DNA of 64,000 nucleotides from positions 2,294,001 to 2,358,000 of the forward strand of contig NZ_CP014518.1 in the NCBI RefSeq assembly GCF_001577305.1. Reading direction: 5' to 3'. The number at the start of each line of letters is the position of its first letter. Position 1 is the first letter of the stretch. Made by a program: the position numbers and the translations under genes. Origin of the DNA: Sinomonas atrocyanea (GTDB taxonomy: Bacteria; Actinomycetota; Actinomycetes; Actinomycetales; Micrococcaceae). The notes beneath the pieces were generated by a model. That model was not told the origin of the DNA and did no database searches. It was given only the letters and a program-made list of their open reading frames with translations. Positions 55,036-64,000 of the stretch are shown piece by piece.

Positions 55036-56031
55036 TCAGACGGCCGCGTTCGCCGAGGAGCGACGCGCCTCGACGCGCTCCGCCTGCTTGCGGAGGCCGG
55101 GCTCCCGTTCGCGCAGCCACGCGTACATCGGCGCGGCGATGAAGATCGTCGCGGCGGTGCCGATCAGGATGCCGACGAACAGCGCGAGCGAGAGGTCCCG
55201 CAGCGTCCCTGCGCCGAGCAGGCCGGCACCGATGAAGAGGATCGCGGCGACGGGCAGCACGGCGACCATCATGGTGTTGATGGAGCGCACGAGGGTCTGG
55301 TTCACGGCGAGGTTGACCTCCTCGACGAAGGTCCTGCGCGTCGACGCCGTGATGTCCGCCGTGTTCTCGCGGATCTTGTCGAAGACCACCACGGTGTCAT
55401 AGAGCGAATAGCTGAGGATGGTCAGGAAGCCGATGATGGCCGACGGGGTCACCTCGAACCCGCTGGCCGCGTACACCCCGGCGGTGATGATCATCGTGAC
55501 GAACATGCCGGTGAGCGCGGACAGCGACATCTTCCAGGTGCGGAAGTACAGCGCCATGAGCACGGCCGCGAGGGCCACGAAGATGACGAAGCCCAGCAGG
55601 GCCTGCTTGGACACGTCCGCTCCCCACGTCGGCCCGACGAAGGATGACGTCACATGGTCGGCGGCGACCCCATAGGCGGTCGCGAGCTTGCCCTTCACCT
55701 CGAGGGTCTGGGTATCGCTGAGCCGTTCCGTCTGGACCCGCATCGTCCCGGGCGCGATGTTGCTCACCCGGGGCTGGTTGCCGGGCGCCACGGAGTCCAC
55801 GGCCTGCTCGCCGCGGTGGACGTCGGTGGAGGCCGTGTCCGAGACCCGGAACTCGCTGCCGCCCCGGAACTCGATGCCGAGGTTGAACCCGCCGGTGAAT
55901 ACCGGGATGAGGATCGAGACGAGGACGAGCACCGCGGCCGCCCCGAGCCAGATCTTCTTGCGCTCCACGAAGGGGTAGGAGCGCTTGCCCGTGTAGAGCT
56001 CGTTGCCGAAGCGTGCGAAGAAGTTGGACAT
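55036..56031 (-). CDS. secF: Protein translocase subunit SecF
   Basis: The product is 331 aa with six membrane segments and a periplasmic-type loop after the first ('LGIEFRGGSEFRV', the conserved SecF motif). 'LYDTVVVFDKIRENT' and 'VNQTLVRSINTMMVAVLPVAAILFIG' are the RND-like signature segments. With SecD it uses the proton gradient to pull exported proteins through the Sec channel. The ATG shares a base with the secD stop (TGATG). Confidence 0.96.
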   Translation of the reverse strand: MSNFFARFGNELYTGKRSYPFVERKKIWLGAAAVLVLVSILIPVFTGGFNLGIEFRGGSEFRVSDTASTDVHRGEQAVDSVAPGNQPRVSNIAPGTMRVQTERLSDTQTLEVKGKLATAYGVAADHVTSSFVGPTWGADVSKQALLGFVIFVALAAVLMALYFRTWKMSLSALTGMFVTMIITAGVYAASGFEVTPSAIIGFLTILSYSLYDTVVVFDKIRENTADITASTRRTFVEEVNLAVNQTLVRSINTMMVAVLPVAAILFIGAGLLGAGTLRDLSLALFVGILIGTAATIFIAAPMYAWLREREPGLRKQAERVEARRSSANAAV

Positions 56032-57800
56032 CAGTTCTCCTCCCCCGCGCCCTTGGACGCGCGGCCGCTCCGCCCGGAGGCAGCGGTCATCTCGGACTGC
56101 TTCTGGGCCTCGGCGGCGCGGCGCTCGGCGATGGTCATGCGCCGGCCGGCTTCGCGCGCGGCGGCGGCGTTCTTGGGCTTGAGGTTGGCCCTGGCGGCCT
56201 CGGAGGCCTCGCGGAGCCGGCCGGCGCCCCGATAGAGGGGCACGGCGCCGAGCCGTTCCGGGTCGAGGCCGGAGAAGCGGTGGCCCTCGCCGAAGAAGCG
56301 CGTGCGTGCGAGCACCTGCAGCATCGGGTGGGTGAACATGAAGACGACGATGAGGTCGGCGATCGCGGTGAGTCCGAGGGTGAACGCGAAGCCGCGGACG
56401 TTGCCGACCGCGACGAAGTAGAGCACCACGGCGGCGAGGAGGTTCACGGCCTTGGAGGCAAGCACGGTCCGCTTGGCGCGCTTCCACCCGTTCTCGACGG
56501 CGGAGACCAGGCCCCGGCCCTCGCGGAGCTCGTCGCGGATGCGCTCGAAGTAGACGATGAACGAGTCGGCCGTCTGGCCGATCGCGACGATGAGGCCCGC
56601 GACGCCCGCCAGGGACAGGCGGTAGTTCTCGGTCCAGCCGAGGATGGCGATCGCGAGGTAGGTCAGCGCGCCGGCGACCACGAGCGAGGCGATGGTGACG
56701 AACCCGAGCGCGCGGTACTGGAAGAGCGAGTACACCACCACGAGGAGCAGGCCGATCGCACCGGCGAGGAGGCCCATCTCGAGCTGCTGGGTGCCCAGCG
56801 TCGCCGAGATCTGGTCCTCGCTCTGGATGTCGAAGCTGATGGGCAGCGCGCCGTAGCGCAGCTGGTCCGAGAGCGCCTGGGCGCTCTGCTGGGTGAAGTT
56901 GCCGGTGATCTGCGGCCGCCCGTCAGTGATGACGGCCTGCGTCCGGGGCGCCGAGAGGACCTTGTCGTCCAGCACGATCGCGAACTGGGCCTTGGGGTCG
57001 TTCTGATTGGCCACGTAGTAGCCGTTGAGGCGTTCCGTCACGGCCTTGAACTTCTGCGTGCCCGCGTCGTTGAACTGGATGTTCACGGCCCACTCGTTGG
57101 TGACGGCACCCTGGCGGCCCTGCTGCAGCTGGAAGGAGGATCCGGCGATGTCCGTGCCGACGACCTCGACCGGGCCGAGGATGTACTTCACCGCGGGCTG
57201 GGTCCCGTTCGCGGCCTCGCAGGTCACGAGGGGCTTGCTGGGGTCGGACCGCTGGGTGCTCTCCGGCTGCGGCTTCGTGCAGTCGAGCGCCTCGTACTGC
57301 TTGTAGACGTCGGCCGTGATCCAGTTGGTGTCGCTGGCGTTCTTGGGCGCCGCCGTCGGCTTCGGGAGCTTGTCGGCCGTGAGCTGCTGGTCGGCCGGGA
57401 CCGCCGCGGGATCGCCGGTCGTGAGCACGGGCCGGAAGTTCATGTCGGCGGAGGCCTGGATCAGCTGGCGCGTCTCCGCGGACGGTGTGCCCGGGAGGCT
57501 CACCACCACGTTGCGCCCCGACTGGGTGCTGATCTCGGCCTCGGACACACCGGAGCCGTCGACGCGCTGCCGGATGATCTCGACCGCCTGGTTGAGCTGG
57601 TCCTGGTTGATCTGAGACCCGCCCGAGACCTTCGGGGCGAGGATCATCTCCGTGCCGCCCTGGAGATCGAGGGCGAGCTTCGGCGCCCAGGATGCCTGGC
57701 CCGCCAGCTTTCCGCCGCCGAGGATGCCGACGAGGGCGAGCAGGATGACGCCGAGTGAGATGAGGGTCTTCAGTCCCGGCCGCGTGCGGGATCGTGCCAT
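56031..57800 (-). CDS. secD: Protein translocase subunit SecD
   Basis: The product is 589 aa. First membrane segment at about 10-30, then a large external domain of about 320 residues starting 'LALDLQGGTEMIL' and ending in the P4/head region ('EWAVNIQFNDAGTQKF'), then five more membrane segments ('GLIVAIGQTADSFIVYFERIRDEL' is the RND signature). The C-terminal tail of about 80 residues is basic and cytoplasmic. It lies 72 bases after yajC and overlaps secF. Confidence 0.97.
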   Translation of the reverse strand: MARSRTRPGLKTLISLGVILLALVGILGGGKLAGQASWAPKLALDLQGGTEMILAPKVSGGSQINQDQLNQAVEIIRQRVDGSGVSEAEISTQSGRNVVVSLPGTPSAETRQLIQASADMNFRPVLTTGDPAAVPADQQLTADKLPKPTAAPKNASDTNWITADVYKQYEALDCTKPQPESTQRSDPSKPLVTCEAANGTQPAVKYILGPVEVVGTDIAGSSFQLQQGRQGAVTNEWAVNIQFNDAGTQKFKAVTERLNGYYVANQNDPKAQFAIVLDDKVLSAPRTQAVITDGRPQITGNFTQQSAQALSDQLRYGALPISFDIQSEDQISATLGTQQLEMGLLAGAIGLLLVVVYSLFQYRALGFVTIASLVVAGALTYLAIAILGWTENYRLSLAGVAGLIVAIGQTADSFIVYFERIRDELREGRGLVSAVENGWKRAKRTVLASKAVNLLAAVVLYFVAVGNVRGFAFTLGLTAIADLIVVFMFTHPMLQVLARTRFFGEGHRFSGLDPERLGAVPLYRGAGRLREASEAARANLKPKNAAAAREAGRRMTIAERRAAEAQKQSEMTAASGRSGRASKGAGEEN

Positions 57801-57872
57801 GGTGGTCCTTCGATGGGGGACGGCGCCCAGTGGGCGCGGAGCCGCCCGGCGGTGGCCGGGCGGCGCGTTCGG

Positions 57873-58322
57873 CTACTTGCTGGTGTTGCCTTCGTCGTTG
57901 AGGCGGCGCAGGGTCTCCTCCGGCGTCTCGTCGAGCCGGTCCTCAGGACGGGGGGCCGCCTCCTCGGACTTGCCGAGCGTGATCCCGGACGACGGCGCCG
58001 CGCCGGCCTCGGGGGCGGCCTCGCCCGCCAGCGGGGCAGCGGGCTCGCCGGCCGCGGGGGCGGCGGGCTCGATGACCTTGGTCACGGCCTGGCGGTGGAC
58101 GGTCGCCTCGTTGCCGGGGCTCAGTTCGAGGACCACCTTGTTCTCGGCGTCGTTCACCGAGACGATCCGGCCGTAGAGGCCGAAGCTCGTCATCACCTCC
58201 ACGCCGGGCGAGAACTTGGACTGCATCTCAGCCTGCTGCTGCTGCGTCTTCTTGTTCCGCCGGAACATGGTGAAGATGAAGAAGGCGAAGACCGCCAGCA
58301 GGAGGATGGTCATCAGGTCCAT
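57873..58322 (-). CDS. yajC: YajC, Sec translocon accessory protein
   Basis: The product is 149 aa. The N-terminal membrane anchor 'MTILLLAVFAFFIFTMFRRNKK' is followed by the YajC domain ('FSPGVEVMTSFGLYGRIVSV', 'VVLELSPGNEATVHRQAVTKV'). The C-terminal 60 residues are Ala/Glu/Pro-rich and variable. It forms an accessory complex with SecDF and begins the yajC-secD-secF unit. Confidence 0.93.
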   Translation of the reverse strand: MDLMTILLLAVFAFFIFTMFRRNKKTQQQQAEMQSKFSPGVEVMTSFGLYGRIVSVNDAENKVVLELSPGNEATVHRQAVTKVIEPAAPAAGEPAAPLAGEAAPEAGAAPSSGITLGKSEEAAPRPEDRLDETPEETLRRLNDEGNTSK

Positions 58323-58412
58323 ACAAGGTCCAATCTGTGTGGGGCTCGGGTAGCGTTCGGGCGGGTCCCGGGCGCGGCATAGGGGCCCTCGGCCACGCGA
58401 GGGTGTGATCCC

Positions 58413-58418
58413 AGTCTA
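58413..58418 (-). promoter_or_regulatory. -10 box for yajC-secD-secF
   Basis: TAGACT on the minus strand in the 121-base gap between ruvB and yajC, leaving a leader of about 85 bases. Confidence 0.4.
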
Positions 58419-58443
58419 AGGGCACGCTGCAGGGCGGCCCCGA

Positions 58444-59514
58444 TCAGTCCAACGATCCATCGGCCTCGTCCGAGCCCGGACCGAACAGCGTTGCGCTCTC
58501 GGCGAACGGGGCGCTGGCCGGGACCGGGAGGCCGAGGTGCTCGTAGGCCAGCGGCGTGGCGATCCGCCCGCGGGGCGTCCGGCCCATGAGGCCCTCGCGG
58601 ACCAGGTAGGGCTCGGCGACCGTCTCGACGGTCTCCGGTTCCTCCCCCACCGCGATCGCGAGGGTGGACAGCCCCACGGGGCCGCCCCCGAACTTCGTCA
58701 CGAGTGCGGACAGGACCCCCCTGTCGAGCCGGTCAAGCCCCCGCGCGTCGACCTCGTACATGTCCAGCGCCGCGCCCGCCGCGCGCGCGTCGATCTGCTC
58801 GATGCCGTGGACGAGTGCCCAGTCCCGCACCCGGCGCAGGAGCCGGTTCGCGATGCGCGGGGTGCCCCGCGACCGCCCGGCCACCTCGGTGAACCCGGCG
58901 GAGGTCACCTTCAGGTCCAGAAGGCCCGCAGAACGGCGCAGCACGAGCTCGAGCTCCTCCACGGTGTAGAACTCGAGGTGGCCGGTGAACCCGAAGCGGT
59001 CCCGCAGCGGCCCGGGGAGGAGTCCCGCCCGGGTGGTCGCCCCGACGAGGGTGAAGGGGGGCAGGTCGAGCGGGATCGCCGTCGCGCCCGCGCCCTTGCC
59101 CACCACGATGTCGACCCGGAAGTCCTCCATCGCCATGTAGAGCATCTCCTCGGCGGGACGCGACATGCGGTGGATCTCGTCCAGGAAGAGCACCTCGCCC
59201 TCGGAGAGCGAGGACAGGATCGCGGCGAGGTCGCCGGCGTGCTGGATCGCCGGGCCGGAGGAGATCCGCAGGGGAGCATTCATCTCGCCGGCGATGATCA
59301 TGGCGAGCGTGGTCTTGCCGAGGCCCGGCGGTCCGGACAGCAGCACGTGGTCCGCGGTGCGGCCGCGCATCCGGCTCGCCTCGAGCACCAGCGAGAGCTG
59401 GCGGCGGACCCGCCCCTGGCCCACGAACTCGTCGAGGAACTTGGGCCGCAGCGCCGCCTCGAGGGCCCGTTCCTCGGGCTCCTCCTGGCTGGCGACCAGC
59501 GACGGCTCAGCCAC
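58444..59514 (-). CDS. ruvB: Holliday junction branch migration ATPase RuvB
   Basis: The product is 356 aa. 'LRPKFLDEFVGQGRVRRQLSLVLEA', Walker A 'GPPGLGKTTLA', Walker B 'VLFLDEIHRM', 'GATTRAGLLPGPLRDRFGF' and the winged-helix end 'GLMGRTPRGRIATPLAYEHLG' are all present. It is the motor that drives branch migration with RuvA. It starts 8 bases before the ruvA stop. Confidence 0.98.
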   Translation of the reverse strand: MAEPSLVASQEEPEERALEAALRPKFLDEFVGQGRVRRQLSLVLEASRMRGRTADHVLLSGPPGLGKTTLAMIIAGEMNAPLRISSGPAIQHAGDLAAILSSLSEGEVLFLDEIHRMSRPAEEMLYMAMEDFRVDIVVGKGAGATAIPLDLPPFTLVGATTRAGLLPGPLRDRFGFTGHLEFYTVEELELVLRRSAGLLDLKVTSAGFTEVAGRSRGTPRIANRLLRRVRDWALVHGIEQIDARAAGAALDMYEVDARGLDRLDRGVLSALVTKFGGGPVGLSTLAIAVGEEPETVETVAEPYLVREGLMGRTPRGRIATPLAYEHLGLPVPASAPFAESATLFGPGSDEADGSLD

Positions 59515-60148
59515 GGGCGCCGGCCTTCAGCGCCCGGGCGCCCTGGCCGAGCCAGCGCAGCGTGGCCCGCAGGATCTCGGGGACGCTTCCCGAGGCGGCG
59601 ACCTCGGGAGCGTCGGCCATCGCCTTCTCGATGCTCGCGGCGGCGTCCTTCTCGCTCCACCCGAGGGAGGCCATCGCCTCGATGACCTGGGCCTTCCACG
59701 GCGCCTCGGCCCCCGCGGCGGCGACCGCGGGCTCCTGGGCGGTCCCGAGGGGCACGAGCTTGCCCTTGAGTTCCAGGACGAGCCGGGCGCCCACCTTCGG
59801 ACCGATCCCCGGCACCTTGGTGAAGGCCTTCGCGTCCTCGGAGTGCGCCGCGACGCGGACCGCCTCCGGGCTGTGGACGGCCAGGACGGCCAGCGCGAGC
59901 CGCGGGCCCACCCCGGAGACGCCCAGAAGCACCTCGAAGACCTCCCGCTCCTCGGCGTCGGCGAACCCGAACAGCGTCAGGGAGTCCTCGCGCACCACGA
60001 GCGAGGTGTGGACCGTTGCCTCCTCGCCGAGCCTGAGCCCGGCGAGGGTCTGGGGCGTCGCCCAGAACGCCATGCCCGCGCCGTTGACGTCGATGACGCC
60101 CGAGGACAGCCCCACGTGGGCGACCGGACCGCGGAGGAAGCTGATCAC
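59507..60148 (-). CDS. ruvA: Holliday junction DNA-binding protein RuvA
   Basis: The product is 213 aa from GTG 60148. It has the N-terminal OB fold ('MISFLRGPVAHVGLS'), two helix-hairpin-helix motifs ('LLGVSGVGPRLALAVLA', 'FTKVPGIGPKVGARLVLELKGKL') and the mobile C-terminal domain III that binds RuvB, joined by an Ala-rich linker. It forms tetramers around four-way junctions. Confidence 0.97.
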   Translation of the reverse strand: MISFLRGPVAHVGLSSGVIDVNGAGMAFWATPQTLAGLRLGEEATVHTSLVVREDSLTLFGFADAEEREVFEVLLGVSGVGPRLALAVLAVHSPEAVRVAAHSEDAKAFTKVPGIGPKVGARLVLELKGKLVPLGTAQEPAVAAAGAEAPWKAQVIEAMASLGWSEKDAAASIEKAMADAPEVAASGSVPEILRATLRWLGQGARALKAGARG

Positions 60149-60194
60149 CGATACCCCTTGCCTTGCCCGTTGCCGTGGCCGTTGGATCCGAACA

Positions 60195-60211
60195 TATCTA
60201 CGAGAACTCTA
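60195..60211 (-). promoter_or_regulatory. Possible -10 boxes for ruvAB
   Basis: TAGAGT (60211-60206) and TAGATA (60200-60195) lie on the minus strand in the 147-base gap between ruvC and ruvA. Either could start a ruvAB transcript. I saw no clear SOS (LexA) box of the GAAC-N4-GTTC type here. Confidence 0.35.
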
Positions 60212-60242
60212 GCGGCCGACGGCGCGGACCCGCCTCAAGGGG

Positions 60243-60322
60243 CGCGGCGCGCCTTCGCCTCGGCTCGCCCTTCCGCCACCCGGCGCGTGCGCGGCTCATC
60301 GGCCGCGGCGCGCCTTCGCCTC
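60243..60322. repeat. Direct 19-bp repeat around the ruvC 3' end
   Basis: CGCGGCGCGCCTTCGCCTC occurs at 60243-60261 and again at 60304-60322. The second copy encodes the last residues of RuvC ('EAKARR'); the first lies beyond its stop. This looks like a short duplication of the gene's end. Confidence 0.6.
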
Positions 60323-60931
60323 CGCTTCCTGCCACAGCCTCTGCGCGGCCGTGAGCGCCGTGGCCTGCATCGCCGTCGTGCGTCCCGCCGCGGAGGGCGA
60401 GCCAGGAGCGCTGCCGCGCCACGCGTGGGCGAGGGCCAGCGCGAGCGCGTCGGCGGCGTCCGCCGGGCGCGGGGCCGTCTCGAGCCGGAGGATCTTGGTG
60501 ACCATGCGCGTGACGGCGTCCTTGTCCGCGCGGCCGCTGCCGGTCACGGCGGCCTTGACCTCGCTGGGAGTGTGCAGCGCGACCGGGATGCCGCGGCGCG
60601 CCGCCGCGGCGATCACCACGCCCGAGGCCTGGGCGACGCCCATGACGGTGCTCACGTTCAGCTGGGAGAAGACGCGCTCCACGGCGACGACCTCCGGCTC
60701 GTGGCGGTCGAGCCATTCGTCGATCGCCTGGGCGATGGCCAGCAGGCGCGCGTCCAGAGGCTCGTCGGCCTTCGTCCCCACCACCCCGACGGCGACGAGG
60801 GTCGCCCGGCGGTCGGCGGCGACGTCCACGACGCCGATGCCGCAGCGGGTCAGGCCCGGGTCGACGCCCAGCACCCGCAGGCCGGCGCCCGGCCTCGCAG
60901 TCCGCGCGCCGGGCGCCTCGGGGGTACTCAC
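60296..60931 (-). CDS. ruvC: Crossover junction endodeoxyribonuclease RuvC
   Basis: The product is 211 aa from GTG 60931. It resolves Holliday junctions by paired nicks. The catalytic acids are in 'RVLGVDPGLTRCGIGVVDV' (Asp), 'EVVAVERVFSQLNV' (Glu) and 'PADAADALALALAH' (two Asp). The last 40 residues are longer than in E. coli and Lys/Arg/Ala-rich. It follows yebC by 3 bases, and ruvA-ruvB come next. Confidence 0.96.
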   Translation of the reverse strand: MSTPEAPGARTARPGAGLRVLGVDPGLTRCGIGVVDVAADRRATLVAVGVVGTKADEPLDARLLAIAQAIDEWLDRHEPEVVAVERVFSQLNVSTVMGVAQASGVVIAAAARRGIPVALHTPSEVKAAVTGSGRADKDAVTRMVTKILRLETAPRPADAADALALALAHAWRGSAPGSPSAAGRTTAMQATALTAAQRLWQEAEAKARRGR

Positions 60932-60934
60932 GCC

Positions 60935-61690
<756 letters not shown>

Positions 61691-61692
61691 GC

Positions 61693-62403
61693 CTACGCTT
61701 CTCCTCTGATCATGCGGATGAAAAGTTCATGGATCCGTGTCTCGCCCGTCACCTCGGGGTGGAACGATGTGGCGAGCAGCCGTCCAGAACGCACTGCGAC
61801 AATTCTAGACCTGCCCCCGAGCGTCGCCGTGTGCGACGCGTGCGCTGGATCGACCTCGGCGAGGACCTCGACGTCGGGGCCGACGCGCTCGACCCACGGC
61901 CCGCGGATGAACACGGCGTGGACGGGCCCGCGGCTCTGGTCCACTTCCTTGAAGTCCAGATCCGTCTCGAACGACTCCCGCTGGCGGCCGAACGCATTGC
62001 GCCGCACCGTGATGTCGAGGCCGCCGAACGACTCCTGCGGCCTGCCTGCAAGATCAGGAGTGGGGTCCGCGATCTCGTCGGCGAGCAGGATCATCCCGGC
62101 GCACGAGCCGTACACGGGGAAGCCTGCGCGGATCTTGGCCCGCAGCGGCTCGGCGATGCCGAAGGCACGGGCCAGCTTGTCAATGGTGGTGGACTCCCCG
62201 CCGGGGACCACGAGGCCGTCGACCTCGTCGAGTTCCTCGGGACGGCGCACCTTGACCGCCCGCGCGCCGGCCTGCTCGAGGGCTGCGAGGTGCTCGCGCA
62301 CATCGCCCTGCAGGGCGAGCACACCGACCACGGGCGCGCCCTGGTCCTGGGCTGGGCGGGGATCCGGTGCTGACTGCGGCGGGGTCGGGGCGTTCGATGT
62401 CAC
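61693..62403 (-). CDS. pdxT: Pyridoxal 5'-phosphate synthase glutaminase subunit PdxT
   Basis: The product is 236 aa from GTG 62403. It is the class I glutaminase that feeds ammonia to PdxS for vitamin B6 synthesis. 'VGVLALQGDVREHL', 'LVVPGGESTTIDKLA', the nucleophile Cys101 in 'GSCAGMI', 'RNAFGRQRESFE' and the His215/Glu217 pair in 'SFHPEVTGE' are present. The extra 22 N-terminal residues are Pro-rich. The partner pdxS is not beside it: the neighbour upstream is the divergent asnB. A TAGACT box 6 bases before the GTG suggests a leaderless transcript. Confidence 0.95.
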   Translation of the reverse strand: MTSNAPTPPQSAPDPRPAQDQGAPVVGVLALQGDVREHLAALEQAGARAVKVRRPEELDEVDGLVVPGGESTTIDKLARAFGIAEPLRAKIRAGFPVYGSCAGMILLADEIADPTPDLAGRPQESFGGLDITVRRNAFGRQRESFETDLDFKEVDQSRGPVHAVFIRGPWVERVGPDVEVLAEVDPAHASHTATLGGRSRIVAVRSGRLLATSFHPEVTGETRIHELFIRMIRGEA

Positions 62404-62409
62404 CGTGAC

Positions 62410-62415
62410 AGTCTA
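62410..62415 (-). promoter_or_regulatory. -10 box for pdxT
   Basis: TAGACT on the minus strand, 6 bases before GTG 62403; fits a leaderless start, since no Shine-Dalgarno sequence precedes this GTG. Confidence 0.42.
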
Positions 62416-62454
62416 GTCGGGACCCTCCGCGGCGGTTCCCCGGGGCCCCGCCGG

Positions 62455-62460
62455 TAGCAT
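62455..62460 (+). promoter_or_regulatory. -10 box for asnB
   Basis: TAGCAT, 39 bases before ATG 62500; the leader contains GAGGA 7 bases before the ATG. Confidence 0.45.
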
Positions 62461-62499
62461 GGAGCGCAGACCCGCAGGACAACAGATGAGGACAGCACT

Positions 62500-64000
62500 A
62501 TGTGCGGAATCGCCGGCTATTTCGGCGCTGGGCTCGATGAATCGCTGCTGGCGGCGATGAACACCTGCATCGTGCACCGGGGGCCCGACGGCGAGGGCTA
62601 CTTCACCGACGGCAGCGTGGGGCTCGCGCACCGGCGGCTCGCGATCGTCGACGTCGCCCACGGCCAGGAGCCGATGATCAGTGCCGACGGCCAGACGGTC
62701 CTCGTCTACAACGGGGAGGTCTACAACTACCGGGAACTGCGGGCCGAGCTCGAAGCGGCCGGCCGCAGCTTCCGCACCGCCTCCGACACCGAAGTGGTGC
62801 TGCAGGCGTACGAGGAGTGGGGCGCCGAGGCGTTCGACCGGTTCAACGGCATGTTCGGCCTGGCCATCTTCGACCGGCACCGGGGCCAGCTGGTCCTGGC
62901 CCGTGACCACTTCGGCATCAAGCCGCTCTACTGGGCCAATGCCGGCACCGAGCAGGATCCCCGGCTGCTGTTCGCCTCGGAGATCAAGCCGATCCTCGCC
63001 ACAGGGCTCGTCGAGGCCCGGCCCAACGAGCGGATCCTGTACCGGTACCTCCAGTACCGCATCCACGACGACACCGAGGAGACCTTCTTCGACGGCGTCC
63101 GCAAGCTGCTCCCGGGCGAGATGATGACGGTGGACCTCGCCACGAGCCGCTTCCGCATCTCCTCCTTCACGCGCCTGCGGGAAGAGCTCGCCGAGCTGGC
63201 CGAGGTCAACACGCCCTACACGCCCGAGGTCATCGACGAGTACCGGCGCCGCTTCACCGAGGCCATCCGGATCCGCCTGAACTCCGAGGTCCCCGTGGGC
63301 AGCGCGCTCTCGGGCGGGCTGGACTCGTCCGCCGTCGTCGTCACCATCAACCGGCTCATGCAGGAGAAGGCGGAGGGCCTCGAGGCCGTCGGCGCGAAGC
63401 AGAACACATTCAGCGCGGTCTTCCCCAACGCGATCAACGACGAGGAGGCGTACGCCGACGCCGCCATCGCCGCGTGCAGCGGCACCATCGAGGCGCACAA
63501 GATCAAGCCCACCCCGGAGGGCTTCGACGCGGACCTGGCCGACTTCGTGCGGACCATGGAGGAGCCCATCATCTCCTCGGGCCCCTACGCGCAGTACTGC
63601 GTCATGAAGGAGGCCTCCAAGCACGTCACGGTGCTCCTGGACGGCCAGGGCGCCGACGAGATGATGGCGGGCTACATCCCCTACTACTTCGCCTACCTCC
63701 GCCAGCTCAAGGCTGCCGGCGACTACGCGACGCTGGCCAAGGAGTCGGGCTCGAGCCTGGACATCTTCTACCGGCTCGGCCGCTTCCGGCTCAAGGGCAT
63801 GGCGAGCGGCAAGAAGACCGTCTCGATGGGCACCCTGCTGAAGAAGTCGTGGACCGGCAAGTTCTCGGGCGAGTCCTTCGGCAACATCCCGGCGAACCTC
63901 AAGGCCCGGCTCATCGACGACCTGTTCGCCAAGTCCCTGCCCTCGCTGCTGCGCTACGAGGACAAGAACACGATGCGCTTCTCCCTCGAGGGCCGCGTGC
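62500..64000 (+). CDS. asnB: Asparagine synthase, glutamine-hydrolysing (cut by window edge)
   Basis: This open frame runs off the right edge with 500 codons visible and no stop. The N-terminal glutaminase begins 'MCGIAGYFGAG' with Cys2 as nucleophile, then 'HRGPDGEGYF', 'RRLAIVD' and 'YNGEVYNYRELRAEL'. The synthetase domain has the PP-loop SGGLDSS (271-277) and 'LLDGQGADEMMAGY'. It makes asparagine from aspartate, ATP and glutamine. ATG 62500 has GAGGA 7 bases upstream, and Cys2 must follow the initiator, so the start is secure. AsnB-like enzymes also modify peptides or cell-wall precursors, but this one has the standard domain order. Confidence 0.94.
   Translation, partial: MCGIAGYFGAGLDESLLAAMNTCIVHRGPDGEGYFTDGSVGLAHRRLAIVDVAHGQEPMISADGQTVLVYNGEVYNYRELRAELEAAGRSFRTASDTEVVLQAYEEWGAEAFDRFNGMFGLAIFDRHRGQLVLARDHFGIKPLYWANAGTEQDPRLLFASEIKPILATGLVEARPNERILYRYLQYRIHDDTEETFFDGVRKLLPGEMMTVDLATSRFRISSFTRLREELAELAEVNTPYTPEVIDEYRRRFTEAIRIRLNSEVPVGSALSGGLDSSAVVVTINRLMQEKAEGLEAVGAKQNTFSAVFPNAINDEEAYADAAIAACSGTIEAHKIKPTPEGFDADLADFVRTMEEPIISSGPYAQYCVMKEASKHVTVLLDGQGADEMMAGYIPYYFAYLRQLKAAGDYATLAKESGSSLDIFYRLGRFRLKGMASGKKTVSMGTLLKKSWTGKFSGESFGNIPANLKARLIDDLFAKSLPSLLRYEDKNTMRFSLEGRV

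Overview
The window is a gene-dense, very GC-rich chromosomal segment of an actinobacterium. GTG starts are frequent, ATGA/GTGA stop-start overlaps are common, and -10 boxes of the TANNNT type often sit 6-8 bases before a start codon. Actinobacterial integration host factor (mIHF), a PriA without helicase motifs, the cluster pyrR-pyrBC-carAB-pyrF-mihF-gmk-rpoZ-coaBC-metK-priA, and the order rpsD-alaS-ruvX-mltG-aroE-aroC-aroK-aroB-efp-nusB point to the family Micrococcaceae (Arthrobacter/Sinomonas type). I saw no rRNA, tRNA, CRISPR array, insertion sequence or prophage. No stretch longer than 300 bases lacks a gene.

Layout. 1-5.3 kb (minus): competence genes comEC (cut by the left edge) and comEA, a DegV lipid-binding protein, and leuS, which is preceded by a short leucine-rich leader peptide and a terminator hairpin. 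5.3-10.6 kb: glycerol catabolism genes glpD-glpF-glpK on the minus strand, divergent from a SorC-type regulator across a perfect inverted repeat. 10.7-13.6 kb (plus): aldo/keto reductase, alpha/beta hydrolase, GT4 glycosyltransferase. 13.6-28.6 kb (minus): the large pyrimidine / guanylate kinase / omega / CoA / SAM / PriA cluster, read from pyrR towards priA. 28.7-30 kb (plus): a PrsW-type membrane protease. 30-42 kb (minus): rpsD, two small membrane proteins, alaS, ruvX, mltG, the shikimate genes aroE-aroC-aroK-aroB, a TPR-like protein, efp and nusB. 42.3-46.2 kb: rarA divergent from a BNR-repeat lipoprotein. 46.2-49.4 kb: hisS and aspS. 49.5-52.6 kb (plus): membrane-anchored cyclophilin, DUF349 protein, AbiEi-like protein. 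52.6-62.4 kb (minus): pdxT, yebC, ruvC-ruvA-ruvB, yajC-secD-secF and rel. 62.5-64 kb (plus): asnB, cut by the right edge.

Most of the content is housekeeping: de novo UMP synthesis, chorismate synthesis, four aminoacyl-tRNA synthetases, Holliday junction processing, Sec export accessory factors, and stringent response. The least expected signals are the leuS attenuator-like leader, single-base frame breaks in aroK and at the 5' end of glpD (each explained by one missing base in a homopolymer run), the operator-like repeat between glpD and its divergent regulator, and a recurring leaderless-promoter pattern.
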